Source: CAZMSD01 sp964568855
Lineage (GTDB): Bacteria; CAIWAD01
Assembly: GCA_964568855.1 (NCBI GenBank)
Contig: CAZMSD010000020.1
Span: 4,578-68,577 of the forward strand
Direction: 5' to 3'
Length of the DNA: 64,000 nucleotides
Shown: positions 50,613 through 59,173 of the stretch, in pieces
Position numbering within the stretch: position 1 is the first letter of the stretch
Layout of the letters: each line of letters begins with the position of its first letter
Notes under the pieces: generated by a model
Database searches by the model: none
The model's input: the letters and a program-made list of their open reading frames with translations, nothing else
What the model was told of the DNA's origin: nothing
Position numbers and translations under genes: made by a program

Positions 50613-50906
50613 TTACACGTCCTTGTTTAGTTTGTCCAGACCACGACTCGTGCTTTCATCCCCGTCCGGGTGTGATTCTTCTTCGAAATAGTGCTCGACC
50701 ATGTCGGCCATCAATACGCGGGGGAGTTGCTTCAATTCCACCAGCCGGTCCATGCCCTGGTCCGTGTTTTCCGCCTCCACGGTGATCACCATGCGGCCTT
50801 CCGCGTCGCGGTGATGCACCTTTGCCCAGTCGAAGCGCTCGATGAGCGCGGACAGTTCGTCCATGTGCTCCGGGCGGCAGGCCACCAGGATGCCCGAGAT
50901 CACCAT
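50613..50906 (-). CDS. napD: NapD-like chaperone
   Basis: 97-residue cytoplasmic chaperone that binds the Tat signal of NapA. The ferredoxin-like start MVISGILVACRPEHMDELS and middle VHHRDAEGRMVITVEAENTD match NapD; a charged tail follows. Reading upstream stays open by chance, but conservation begins at the ATG (50906). It sits 40 bases before napA. Confidence 0.9.
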   Translation of the reverse strand: MVISGILVACRPEHMDELSALIERFDWAKVHHRDAEGRMVITVEAENTDQGMDRLVELKQLPRVLMADMVEHYFEEESHPDGDESTSRGLDKLNKDV

Positions 50907-50920
50907 GCGCGCCTCCTTGT

Positions 50921-51946
50921 TCAGTTGATGCTCCACAGGATCAGCCGGGCGTCGTTGCCCGCGCTGAGCAGACGGTGGCCCGCCTGATCGAAGCCCAGTA
51001 CCTGGAGCGGGGCCTCGTGTCCCTTCAGGCTCAGCGCCTCCCGGTCCTCGCCGGCGGCCAGCAGCCGCAGGTCGCAGTTCCCCTGGCTGAAGGCCACAAG
51101 GCCCCTGCCCGGGTGGGCCGCCAGGGCCGTGATGTAGCCCTCGCCCGTGAAGAGCGTCTCGGGTTCGGGATGAAGACCTTGCGAGGGCTCGGTCGGTATG
51201 CGCCAGCACAGCAGCCGCTTGTCCTTGCCGCCCGAGAGCAGGGTCCGCCGGTCCAGCCAGGCCAGGCAGAAGACCTGGTCGCGGTGGCCGCTTAGCCTGG
51301 CCAGCCTGGTACCGCCGCGCGGTTCCAGCAGCTGGATCCGGCTGGAGGCGAAAGCCACCGCCAACAGATCGCCCCCCGGGGCGAGCGCCAGCTCGCTCAC
51401 CGGATCGTACTCGAGCTGGTTGCGGTAAACCCATTCCCCGCTGCCGGGATCGAGCAGGCCCACCTCGCCGCCCATTTCACCCACGATCAGCCGCGAGCCT
51501 TCGTCGAAGAGCAGCCGCATGGCCTTGATGCCGCTGAGCTCGCCCGCGCCGCGCCAGTCCTCACCATGGAGCCGCAGCAGGTGGATCCTGTCGTCCGAGG
51601 AGGCCGCCGCGCAGAGCCTGCCGTCCCCGGTGAAGGCCAGCGAGCGGATGGATGGCGGGAAGCGCTGGTCAGCCGCCGGCTCAAGACGGAGCAGCTCGCC
51701 GGTTTCGCCCTCCGCACCTCGGGCAAATATCTGGACCACTCCGCTTTGCGTGCCCGCGTAGACCCGGTCCCCTTGCAGCGCGGCCGCGTAGATCATGTGC
51801 TCGGCCTGGTGGATGGATTCGATAAGCGGCGGGGGAACCGCCGGGACCACCTGGACTGAGAGGAGTAGGCCGGTGCAGAGTGGGAGGACGATTCCATAGA
51901 CGGGGCGCTGCAGCGAACGTAGCGATTCAGCTTTATCTACTACCAT
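50921..51946 (-). CDS. napL: NapL-like WD40/beta-propeller protein
   Basis: 341 residues. Hydrophobic signal-like YGIVLPLCTGLLLSVQVVPA, then about six or seven WD40-type repeats (SLAFTGDGRLCAAASSDDRI; LSGHRDQVFCLAWLDRRTL; LGFDQAGHRLLSAGNDARLI). NapL of epsilonproteobacterial nap clusters has the same make-up and place; its role is unclear. ATG 51946 is preferred; an in-frame TTG lies at 51970. First gene of the operon, 14 bases before napD. Confidence 0.8.
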   Translation of the reverse strand: MVVDKAESLRSLQRPVYGIVLPLCTGLLLSVQVVPAVPPPLIESIHQAEHMIYAAALQGDRVYAGTQSGVVQIFARGAEGETGELLRLEPAADQRFPPSIRSLAFTGDGRLCAAASSDDRIHLLRLHGEDWRGAGELSGIKAMRLLFDEGSRLIVGEMGGEVGLLDPGSGEWVYRNQLEYDPVSELALAPGGDLLAVAFASSRIQLLEPRGGTRLARLSGHRDQVFCLAWLDRRTLLSGGKDKRLLCWRIPTEPSQGLHPEPETLFTGEGYITALAAHPGRGLVAFSQGNCDLRLLAAGEDREALSLKGHEAPLQVLGFDQAGHRLLSAGNDARLILWSIN

Positions 51947-51959
51947 TGTATAGGAATAC

Positions 51960-51987
51960 AAATTACCCAATTAACAAGTGATTTCAA
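51960..51987 (-). promoter_or_regulatory. Possible nap operon promoter
   Basis: On the minus strand TTGAAA (51987-51982), a 16-base spacer, then TAATTT (51965-51960). The napL ATG follows 13 bases later, giving a very short leader. No clear FNR box was found. Confidence 0.35.
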
Positions 51988-52126
51988 ATGGACCTTGGCG
52001 GTTTATTGAGTGTCGCTCGTGACACAAAAGAAGGTGTGTGACATCCCCGCTTGACGAATCGTGAATCCGCGGGCCTGGACTCGCGGCCGCCGGAATCAGT
52101 TGTTACCGACCAGCGATTGTCATGGT

Positions 52127-52879
52127 ATGGAGGTCTTACCGGGGGGACGCAGGGGCAGGCGGGCCGCGAAGACCGTGGCGGCGCTGCTGGACGGGCTGGC
52201 GGGAATAATCCTGCCCGTCCCCTGCGAGAGCTGCGGGCGTGGACTCGGGGCCCGGGAAGTGCTGGTTTGCCAACCCTGCCTGCTCGAGCTCCTGGGCGCC
52301 GGAGCGTGCGTCTTCAGCGGCTGGCGCGGCACTCCCGGCAGGGCCCTGATGGATTACGGCGGCCGGGCGGCCGCCCTCGTGGCCCACGTGAAGCAGAGGC
52401 AGGGCCTGCGTCTCCTGAAACGACTGGCCGCCGCGTGGCCCCGCCCGCCGCTCCCGGGGAAGCTGCTCGTTCCTGTGCCGCTGTACCCGCCCAGGCGTCG
52501 TGAAAGGGGCTACAACCAGGCCGAGTGGCTGGCCCGCTGCTGGTCGCGCGCCTGGGGCCTCCCCTGGGATCCGCTTCTTGAACGGATTCGCGGCGGGCAG
52601 CCACAGAAGGAACTTGGTCGAACCGAGCGTCTGCGGGCGCTTGAAAAGGCCTTCGCCGTGGACCGGCGCCGCCTGGCGCGACTGGAGGACGGGCCGTCCC
52701 GGGGGCCGGTCCTGCTGGTGGACGACGTAGTGACCACGGGCGCCACTATGGAGCAGTGCGCCGCGGCGCTCTCCGGCGCGGGTCTGCGGGTTTCCGGGAT
52801 CCTGGCCCTGGCCCGGACCGCGCAGCGACATCCGCCTCCTCCGCCGCCGGAGGGGGAAGCGGGCTCCGTTGGCGATTAA
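52127..52879 (+). CDS. comF: ComF family phosphoribosyltransferase-like protein
   Basis: 250 residues. Two zinc-type pairs (CESCGRGLG, CQPC) precede a phosphoribosyltransferase fold: VPVPLYPPRRRERGYNQAEWLA and the PRPP loop VLLVDDVVTTGATMEQCA. ComF proteins act in DNA uptake and recombination in several bacteria. No strong RBS marks ATG 52127; GTG 52061 is possible. Divergent from napL. Confidence 0.9.
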   Translation: MEVLPGGRRGRRAAKTVAALLDGLAGIILPVPCESCGRGLGAREVLVCQPCLLELLGAGACVFSGWRGTPGRALMDYGGRAAALVAHVKQRQGLRLLKRLAAAWPRPPLPGKLLVPVPLYPPRRRERGYNQAEWLARCWSRAWGLPWDPLLERIRGGQPQKELGRTERLRALEKAFAVDRRRLARLEDGPSRGPVLLVDDVVTTGATMEQCAAALSGAGLRVSGILALARTAQRHPPPPPPEGEAGSVGD

Positions 52880-52953
52880 AGGTGACGGTTGTATCTTTAT
52901 TGGTTATTGTTGAACTGGAGGGCACCACGAGCCTGCGACAAGGAATCCGGCGG

Positions 52954-55038
52954 ATGATCCTGCGAGCCACCGCGCTTGGAATCCTGCTGTCCGCCGTATG
53001 GCTGGCGGCGGGTTGCAGCGTGCTGAGACCCCTCCCGGGACCGGCCGAAGAGGAGCCCCTTCCTCCCCCGGAAGCTCTTTCAGATAGCCTGGAAACCTAC
53101 CGGCAGCGCCTGGCGGACGCCGGAGCGGCGGCCGACAGCGGTTCCGTTGAGAATGCGGCGCTGAGGCTGCGCGAGCTCTTCATGGAGCTGGACACCCTCG
53201 TCCTGCCCTACCGCGAGTTCGAGCTTCAGCAGCTGCGACTCGAGGCGGCCCGCCTGCTGGTCCGCCTGATGCCCGAGGCGCCGGCGGATTCGGCGGAGAC
53301 CGAGGGGATCCACTCACTGGACTTCACCCTGGGACAGGTGGCGGACAGCGTGCAGGCCGATACACTGCTGGCCGAACTGCTGGAGCCGGTGCAGCAGGAC
53401 CTGCTGCCAGACTCCCCGGAGCTGGATTCGCTGGCCCTGCTGCCCGCCGAGGACAGGGCTGAAACACCCGCGCGGGAGCTTCTTCCGGGAATACCCCGCG
53501 CGGAGGAGCAGCGCATCCGGGGCATGGTGGAATACTTCACCGAGGGCCGGGGCCGCAAGTACTACCAGATCTGGCTCGAGCGTTATCCCTCGGCGGCGCC
53601 CACCATCCGGCGCATACTGCGCGAGGAGGGCCTGCCCCAGGACCTGGTTTACCTGCCGATGATCGAGTCCGGCTTCAAGCGGACCGCGCGCAGCCGGGCC
53701 CGCGCCGTGGGGCCCTGGCAGTTCATGGCCGGTACTGCCCGCGTCTTCGACCTGCGCGTTGATTACTGGGTGGACGAGCGGCGCGACCTGGATAAGTCCA
53801 GCCGCGCGGCCGCCCGTTTCCTGCGCAACCTCTACGAGCGCTACGAGGACTGGTACCTGGCGCTGGCGGCCTACAACTGGGGTCCCGGGCGCGTGGACCG
53901 GGCCATCAAGCGGGCCGGAGGGCGAAAGGACTACTGGCGCTTGCCGCGCATGCCCGCCGAGACGCGCAACTACGTGCCCACGCTGCTGGCCGCCCGCGAA
54001 GTCTTCGAGCGGGCCGCGGACTACGGTTTCGAGATCGAATCCGGGGACGCGGACTCTGCGGCGGAAGGCGCCGTGTTCAGCGAAGTGAAGGTGCGCGGGG
54101 CGCTCAACCTTAAGCGCCTGGCGGACATGCTTGAGGTCGAAGAGTCGCGGCTGAAGGCCTGGAATCCCCAGCTGCGGCGCTTCTGCACGCCGCCGGACGG
54201 GGGCCTGCTGCGGGTGCCCGAAGAGCGCGCCGCGGAGCTGCGCGCCGAACTGGCGGCCCTGCCCGACGATGTCTACCGGGACTGGTTGCGCCACAAGGTG
54301 AGGCGCGGTGATACGTTGAGCGGCATCGCCTCGCGCTACGGGGTCTCGCTGAGCCAGGTGCTGAAAGGCAATCAGCTGAGCCGCCGCAGCATCATCCGGC
54401 CGGGGCAGAATATCCTGGTGCCGCTGCCCAAGGGCTCGGGCACCGCGGCGACCAGGGCTTCGACGACGCGCCGCGAAGCGCCCTCGAGCGACGGCCTGCC
54501 GGTGTACGTCGTTAGGCGGGGCGACGCCCTGGAACGGATCGCCCGGCACGAGGACCTGTCCCTGTCGGACCTCCTGAGATGGAACGCCATCAGTCGCAAG
54601 GACCGGATCTACCCCGGACAGCGCCTGCTGCTGGCCGACCCGGCGGAAGCCGAGGAAGGAACCTCGGCGGGATCGAGTTCCGCGAAACCGCTGCAGTCCA
54701 TGCTGCACGTGGTCAGGCGGGGCGAAACAGCGGGCGGCATCGCCCAGCGCTACGGCGTGCCGCTGGCGGACCTGGTCCGGCTCAACAAGCTGAACCGCCG
54801 GGCTACCATCTACACGGGCCAGAAGCTGCGCATCCCGGACGGCGCCGGAAAACGGCCCCTGCCGGAAGTTGAGCGGCTGCGCACCGTGCACGTGGTCCAG
54901 CGGGGTGACACGCTTTGGGATCTGGCCCGCCAGTACAAGGTTCGCGTATCGGATATCCGGCGCTGGAACAGCCTGAACGGCTCGAGCCGCATCTACCCGG
55001 GAAGTCGCCTGGTGATCTACCTGAAGGACAAAGGATGA
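52954..55038 (+). CDS. MltD-like lytic transglycosylase lipoprotein with LysM repeats
   Basis: 694 residues. Lipobox WLAAGC (about residue 20). The SLT domain lies at about 195-345: YLPMIESGFKRTARSRARAV carries the catalytic Glu, with GPWQFM and LAAYNWGPGRVDRA after it. One divergent LysM-like unit (about 370-430) is followed by four LysM domains (about 450-695; VRRGDTLSGIASRYGVS, VRRGDALERIARHEDLS, VRRGETAGGIAQRYGVP, VQRGDTLWDLARQYKV). It cleaves peptidoglycan from the outer-membrane side. AAGGA precedes ATG 52954. Stop overlaps the HU gene (ATGA). Confidence 0.92.
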   Translation: MILRATALGILLSAVWLAAGCSVLRPLPGPAEEEPLPPPEALSDSLETYRQRLADAGAAADSGSVENAALRLRELFMELDTLVLPYREFELQQLRLEAARLLVRLMPEAPADSAETEGIHSLDFTLGQVADSVQADTLLAELLEPVQQDLLPDSPELDSLALLPAEDRAETPARELLPGIPRAEEQRIRGMVEYFTEGRGRKYYQIWLERYPSAAPTIRRILREEGLPQDLVYLPMIESGFKRTARSRARAVGPWQFMAGTARVFDLRVDYWVDERRDLDKSSRAAARFLRNLYERYEDWYLALAAYNWGPGRVDRAIKRAGGRKDYWRLPRMPAETRNYVPTLLAAREVFERAADYGFEIESGDADSAAEGAVFSEVKVRGALNLKRLADMLEVEESRLKAWNPQLRRFCTPPDGGLLRVPEERAAELRAELAALPDDVYRDWLRHKVRRGDTLSGIASRYGVSLSQVLKGNQLSRRSIIRPGQNILVPLPKGSGTAATRASTTRREAPSSDGLPVYVVRRGDALERIARHEDLSLSDLLRWNAISRKDRIYPGQRLLLADPAEAEEGTSAGSSSAKPLQSMLHVVRRGETAGGIAQRYGVPLADLVRLNKLNRRATIYTGQKLRIPDGAGKRPLPEVERLRTVHVVQRGDTLWDLARQYKVRVSDIRRWNSLNGSSRIYPGSRLVIYLKDKG

Positions 55039-55322
55039 ATCGAGAGACACTGGTGGAGGGAATCGTCCACCGCAGCGGCCTGAACCGGGAAGAAGTGCGC
55101 GGAGTGCTGGAACACTTCCTGGAGCTGGTGAGCGAGGAACTCGAGGCGGGCGGCAGGGTCGAGCTGCGGGGCTTCGGCACCTTCAGCACGCGCCGCCGCG
55201 CCGCGCGTCCCGCCCGCAACCCCCGCAGCGGGGAAGCGGTCTGGCTGGAAGAGCGCCTGGTGGCCGCCTTTCGACCGGCGGCCCGATTGAAGGAACGAAT
55301 CTCGAAGGCTGAAAAGCCTTGA
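55035..55322 (+). CDS. HU/IHF-family DNA-binding protein
   Basis: 95 residues, normal for the family: dimer helices (VEGIVHRSGLNREEVRGVLE), then GFGTFSTRRRAARPARNPRSGE with the DNA-arm Pro region. HU versus IHF cannot be separated by eye. ATG lies in the previous stop (ATGA). Confidence 0.9.
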   Translation: MNRETLVEGIVHRSGLNREEVRGVLEHFLELVSEELEAGGRVELRGFGTFSTRRRAARPARNPRSGEAVWLEERLVAAFRPAARLKERISKAEKP

Positions 55323-55331
55323 ATACCTTAA

Positions 55332-55350
55332 TGCGGTCCCCCGGACCGCA
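55332..55350 (+). other. Perfect hairpin before the COX24-like gene
   Basis: TGCGGTCC, loop CCC, GGACCGCA: an 8-bp stem, 10 bases after the HU stop. It has no U-tract, so it may be a weak terminator or an attenuator-like leader for the next gene. Confidence 0.4.
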
Positions 55351-55367
55351 CAGCAGAGGAGGCGGAT

Positions 55368-55457
55368 TTGCCCTGCGGTAAGAAGCGTAAGCGCCACAAG
55401 ATTTCGACGCACAAGCGTAAAAAGAGGCTGCGCAAGAACCGTCACAAGAAGAAGTAG
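55368..55457 (+). CDS. 29-residue AURKAIP1/COX24-domain ribosomal-type protein
   Basis: TTG start, then PCGKKRKRHKISTHKRKK and a second basic block ending KNRHKKK (29 residues, mostly Lys, Arg and His). This matches the very short AURKAIP1/COX24-domain proteins related to the mitochondrial ribosome protein mS38. GAGGAGG (55356-55362) lies 5 bases before the TTG. It is below normal gene-finder length limits and easily missed. Association with the small ribosomal subunit is inferred from family knowledge. Confidence 0.85.
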   Translation: MPCGKKRKRHKISTHKRKKRLRKNRHKKK

Positions 55458-55530
55458 CCTGTAGACGGGGCTTCGCGGAAGAAACATCCCGAGGGAACCG
55501 GGCGCAGGTCCGGTTCCTGATGGAGGTCGG

Positions 55531-56994
55531 ATGCGGGCCGGGAACGAGGATTCCCGCGGAGAGCAACGCAGGATCTGGTCGGTGGGAGAGCTGGCCCGGG
55601 AGTTCTCCGGCCGCCTGGAGCGGGAGTATCCGCCGCTGTGGGTGAGGGGCGAGGTCTCGGATTTCAGGCTCTACCAGGCCTCGGGACACCGCTACTTCAC
55701 GCTCAAGGATCGCGAGGCGCAGTTCTCCTGCGTATTCTGGAGCGGCAGGGCGAAATCATGCGCCACGCGTCCCGCCGACGGGCTCAAGGTGGAGGCGCTG
55801 GTCCGCCTGGTGTTCTACGGCCCGCGCGGGCGCCTGCAGCTGGACGTGCAGGACCTGCGGCCGGCGGGACTGGGCGACCTGATGCAGGCCTTCCTCGAGC
55901 GCAAGGAGAGACTGGCCGCCGAGGGACTCTTCGATGCGGAACGCAAACAGTCCCTGCCGCCCCATCCCGAGAGCATCGGCCTGCTGACCTCTGAGGAAGG
56001 CGCCGCGTTCAGGGACATTGTCAAGGTGATCAGGCGCCGGCATCCCGCGGTGAAGCTTCTCCTGTGTCCCAGCCCGGTCCAGGGAGAAACCGCTGGATCC
56101 GCCCTGGCCAGCAACCTGCGCCGGCTCTGGCGAGTCCCCGGACTGGACCTGATCATCCTCGGCCGCGGCGGAGGTTCTTTCGAGGACCTGTTCTGTTTCA
56201 ACAGCGAGGAGCTGGTCCGGGCCATCGCCGATTGCCCATTGCCCGTGATCTCCGCCGTGGGGCACGAGGTGGACACCACGCTCAGCGACCTGGCGGCGGA
56301 CCTCCGGGCGCCCACGCCCTCGGCCGCGGCGGAACTGGCGGTGCCCGACGACGCCCAGCTCCTGGACCGGCTGGAGCACCTGCGCGTCCGTGCGGAGCAG
56401 GCGGCGCGGAGGGCGCTCGCGGGCCGCTCGGAGCGACTGAGCCTGCTGGCCGAACACCGGGCGCTGAGCGAGCCGCTGCGGCGCCTGCGGGAGGCGGGCC
56501 AGCGCCTGGACGAGGACCTGTCGCGCATGGCCGAAGTCCTGGGCGCGCGCGTACAGCGCCTCGACGAACTCCTGCCCGGCCACCGGCGGCGAATGGGACT
56601 GGGTCTCAGGCGCGGTCGCGGGGAGGCGGCGGAACGACTCAATCATCTGCCGCCGCGGCGGCTGAAGACACTGCTCTCGCGCCGCCTGCAGGAAAGCGGT
56701 GGGCGGCTGACGGAGCAGGGAGGACGCCTGCGCCGCCTGCTGGATCTCCGGGTGCGGGACGCGGGCCGCGTGCTGCGGCAGCTCGAGGGGCGGCTGGCCC
56801 GGATGGAAAGCGAACGCCTGGTGGCCTGGGCCTGGAAGCTGGGCTTCATCATCTGCACCGATCTAGCCGGCGCAGCGCTGACCCGGGCGGCGGGCATCAG
56901 CCCGGGGCAGCAGGTGCGCCTGCGCTTCAGAGACGGCGGGGCAAAGGCGCGTATCACGCAGATCGAAGGAAGGGCCGATGAAGAAACCCTCTAG
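55531..56994 (+). CDS. xseA: Exodeoxyribonuclease VII large subunit
   Basis: 487 residues. N-terminal OB-fold (WVRGEVSDFRLYQASGHRYF), then the catalytic domain with LIILGRGGGSFEDLFCFN and VISAVGHEVDTTLSD, then a long Arg-rich coiled coil. GGAGG precedes the ATG. It overlaps xseB by 17 bases. Confidence 0.96.
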   Translation: MRAGNEDSRGEQRRIWSVGELAREFSGRLEREYPPLWVRGEVSDFRLYQASGHRYFTLKDREAQFSCVFWSGRAKSCATRPADGLKVEALVRLVFYGPRGRLQLDVQDLRPAGLGDLMQAFLERKERLAAEGLFDAERKQSLPPHPESIGLLTSEEGAAFRDIVKVIRRRHPAVKLLLCPSPVQGETAGSALASNLRRLWRVPGLDLIILGRGGGSFEDLFCFNSEELVRAIADCPLPVISAVGHEVDTTLSDLAADLRAPTPSAAAELAVPDDAQLLDRLEHLRVRAEQAARRALAGRSERLSLLAEHRALSEPLRRLREAGQRLDEDLSRMAEVLGARVQRLDELLPGHRRRMGLGLRRGRGEAAERLNHLPPRRLKTLLSRRLQESGGRLTEQGGRLRRLLDLRVRDAGRVLRQLEGRLARMESERLVAWAWKLGFIICTDLAGAALTRAAGISPGQQVRLRFRDGGAKARITQIEGRADEETL

Positions 56995-57286
56995 CTTCGA
57001 GGATGCCCTGGAGCGGCTTGAAGCGATAGTGGCCCGCCTCGAAGAAGGGGAAGTGGGCCTCGAGGAGAGCCTGGAACAGTATCGCGAGGGCATCCGCCTT
57101 CACCGCTACTGCCAGGACAAGCTGCGCAAGGTGGAGCAGGAGCTGATGCGCGTTCTCAAGGAAGACGAGCTCGAAGGAGCGGAACAGCCGCCCGCCGAGG
57201 AGGCTGACCCGGCCGGATCGTCCCCCGAGAACCCGCAGCAGCCTTCCGGGCCGCCCCTGGAGGCCAACGAAGAACTTCCGTTTTAA
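56978..57286 (+). CDS. xseB: Exodeoxyribonuclease VII small subunit
   Basis: 102 residues, with the typical FEDALERLEAIVARLEEGEV, then LEQYREGIRL helical hairpin. The C-terminal ~30 residues are a Pro/Glu-rich tail longer than in most homologues. It binds XseA to make the active nuclease. Confidence 0.94.
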   Translation: MKKPSSFEDALERLEAIVARLEEGEVGLEESLEQYREGIRLHRYCQDKLRKVEQELMRVLKEDELEGAEQPPAEEADPAGSSPENPQQPSGPPLEANEELPF

Positions 57287-57299
57287 TGGACCGCTGCGC

Positions 57300-58181
57300 A
57301 TGATCCTGGGAATTCGCGGAACCGTCCGGGCCGAGGGCATCCGGGAGATCCTGCCCCGGCTCTGCCGCATGCTGCTTGAGCTGGGCCTGGACTTTCGCCT
57401 GGCCGAGGAGCTGCTCGAGCGCGGCGACCTGTCTCCCGCGGACCTGGAGGGCCTGAGCCCGGAGATGCTCAGGCCCGAGCGGCGAATCGACAGGGAGATC
57501 GACGTACTGATGACCCTGGGCGGAGACGGCTCCATGCTGGCCGCGGTCCAGGACATGCGCCGCAACATCCCCATCCTGGGCGTGCACATGGGTTCCATGG
57601 GCTACCTGACGGCCACCACGCCCGAGGACCTGGAAGACTGCCTGCGCAACCTCGCCGGAGGGCGGCTGAGCGAAGAGCGCCGGATGATGCTCAAGGTCGA
57701 GGCCCTGCACGAAGGCGTGAAATTCAAGGCCCACGCCCTGAACGACGTGGTCCTGGCCAGCAGCGTCCCCGGTAGGGTGATCCGCCTGGCCACGCGGATC
57801 AACCACGAGAGTCTCTTCAACGTTACCGGCGACGGGCTGATCCACTCCACGCCCACGGGCAGCACGGCCTACAACCTGGGCGGTGGCGGCCCGGTGCTCG
57901 AACCGGGCATGGACGCCATCGTGCTGACGCCCATCATGCCCCATTCCATCAGCGTGCGTTCCATCGTCACCTCGGCGGACTGCCGTATCGAGACCGAGGT
58001 CAGCTCCCACAACCGGCAGATGCTGCTCTCGGTGGACGGCCAGCTCAGCCGCATCCTGCCCGAGGGCACCCGGGTGACCGTGGCGCGCAGCCGCCGCCGG
58101 GTCCGCCTGCTCAAGGGATCGCAGCCGGGATTCATCGGAGTATTGCGCAACAAGCTGATGTGGAACCTGGAGGACCGATGA
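57300..58181 (+). CDS. nadK: NAD kinase
   Basis: 293 residues; phosphorylates NAD to NADP. The GGDGS motif (TLGGDGSMLAAV, about residue 73), GSMGYLT, NDVVLASS and the NAD-binding TPTGSTAYNLGGGGP are all present. Its stop overlaps ftsY (ATGA). Start ATG 57300. Confidence 0.95.
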   Translation: MILGIRGTVRAEGIREILPRLCRMLLELGLDFRLAEELLERGDLSPADLEGLSPEMLRPERRIDREIDVLMTLGGDGSMLAAVQDMRRNIPILGVHMGSMGYLTATTPEDLEDCLRNLAGGRLSEERRMMLKVEALHEGVKFKAHALNDVVLASSVPGRVIRLATRINHESLFNVTGDGLIHSTPTGSTAYNLGGGGPVLEPGMDAIVLTPIMPHSISVRSIVTSADCRIETEVSSHNRQMLLSVDGQLSRILPEGTRVTVARSRRRVRLLKGSQPGFIGVLRNKLMWNLEDR

Positions 58182-59173
58182 ACCTTGTCCGGCGACTGGG
58201 CGCTGCCATGTCCCGCACGCGCGAAAACCTCGGCGGACGGATCCGCGAACTGGCGGGCAGCGGACGCCGCCTGGATCCCCGGATGCTCGAGGAACTGGAG
58301 GAGCTGCTGCTGGCGGCGGACCTGGGCTGGGAGATGTGCGAGCGGGTGCTCGAGGGCCTGCGACGGGCCGCCCGGGAGGACGCCCGGACCCCGCTCGAGG
58401 AGCTGATCGAAGAGCAGATCCTGGCCCAGCTGGAGTCACCCGTGAGGCAGGATCCTGATTCCCAGGAGGAGGAGCGCGGCGAGGGGCCGCGGGTGATCCT
58501 GGTGGTGGGCGTGAACGGGACCGGCAAGACCACCACCGTGGGCAAGCTGGCGGCCCGCTACGCCGCCGGGGGGCGCAAGGTGCTGCTGGCGGCCGCCGAC
58601 ACCTTCCGCGCCGCGGCCATAGAGCAGCTCGAGATCTGGGCGAAGCGGGCGGGCGTGGACCTGGTGCGCGCGGCCCAGGGCGCCGATCCGGCCAGCGTGG
58701 CCCACGACGGCCTGAGCGCCGCCCTCTCGCGCGGTCACGAACTGCTGCTGGTGGACACGGCGGGTCGCCTGCACAACAAGCGCAACCTGATGCAGGAGCT
58801 GGAGAAGATCCGCCGGGTGCTGGGCCGGCGGCAGCCCGGCGCGCCGCACGAAGTCCTGCTGGTGCTGGACGGCACCACGGGGCAGAACGCGCTGTCCCAG
58901 GCGCGCCTGTTTACCGACTCCACTGGAGTCACCGGGCTGGTGATCACCAAGCTGGACGGCACGGCACGGGGCGGCATCGCCCTGGCCATCCACCAGGAAC
59001 TGGGCATTCCCCTGCGCTGGATCGGCGTGGGCGAGGGATTGGGCGACCTGCAGCCCTTCGACGCGCGGAGCTACGCCCGGGCGCTCTTCGAACCCGCGGC
59101 GGGCGAATCGGAAATCGCCGGGGGCCCTGCCGCGCGGGAGGACGGGGCGGCGGAGGAGCCGGGTCTTGCCTGA
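58178..59173 (+). CDS. ftsY: Signal recognition particle receptor FtsY
   Basis: 331-residue SRP GTPase receptor that targets membrane proteins. The N domain is followed by GVNGTGKTTTVGKLAARYA (G1), DTFRAAAIEQL, VDTAGR and ITKLDGTARGG. The long acidic A domain of E. coli FtsY is absent. A charged tail follows the G domain. ATG 58178 overlaps the nadK stop. Confidence 0.95.
   Translation: MNLVRRLGAAMSRTRENLGGRIRELAGSGRRLDPRMLEELEELLLAADLGWEMCERVLEGLRRAAREDARTPLEELIEEQILAQLESPVRQDPDSQEEERGEGPRVILVVGVNGTGKTTTVGKLAARYAAGGRKVLLAAADTFRAAAIEQLEIWAKRAGVDLVRAAQGADPASVAHDGLSAALSRGHELLLVDTAGRLHNKRNLMQELEKIRRVLGRRQPGAPHEVLLVLDGTTGQNALSQARLFTDSTGVTGLVITKLDGTARGGIALAIHQELGIPLRWIGVGEGLGDLQPFDARSYARALFEPAAGESEIAGGPAAREDGAAEEPGLA

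Noticed and set aside
51947..52060. FNR-type box upstream of the nap operon
   Set aside because: TTGAAATCACTTG is not a TTGAT-N4-ATCAA palindrome; the halves do not match.
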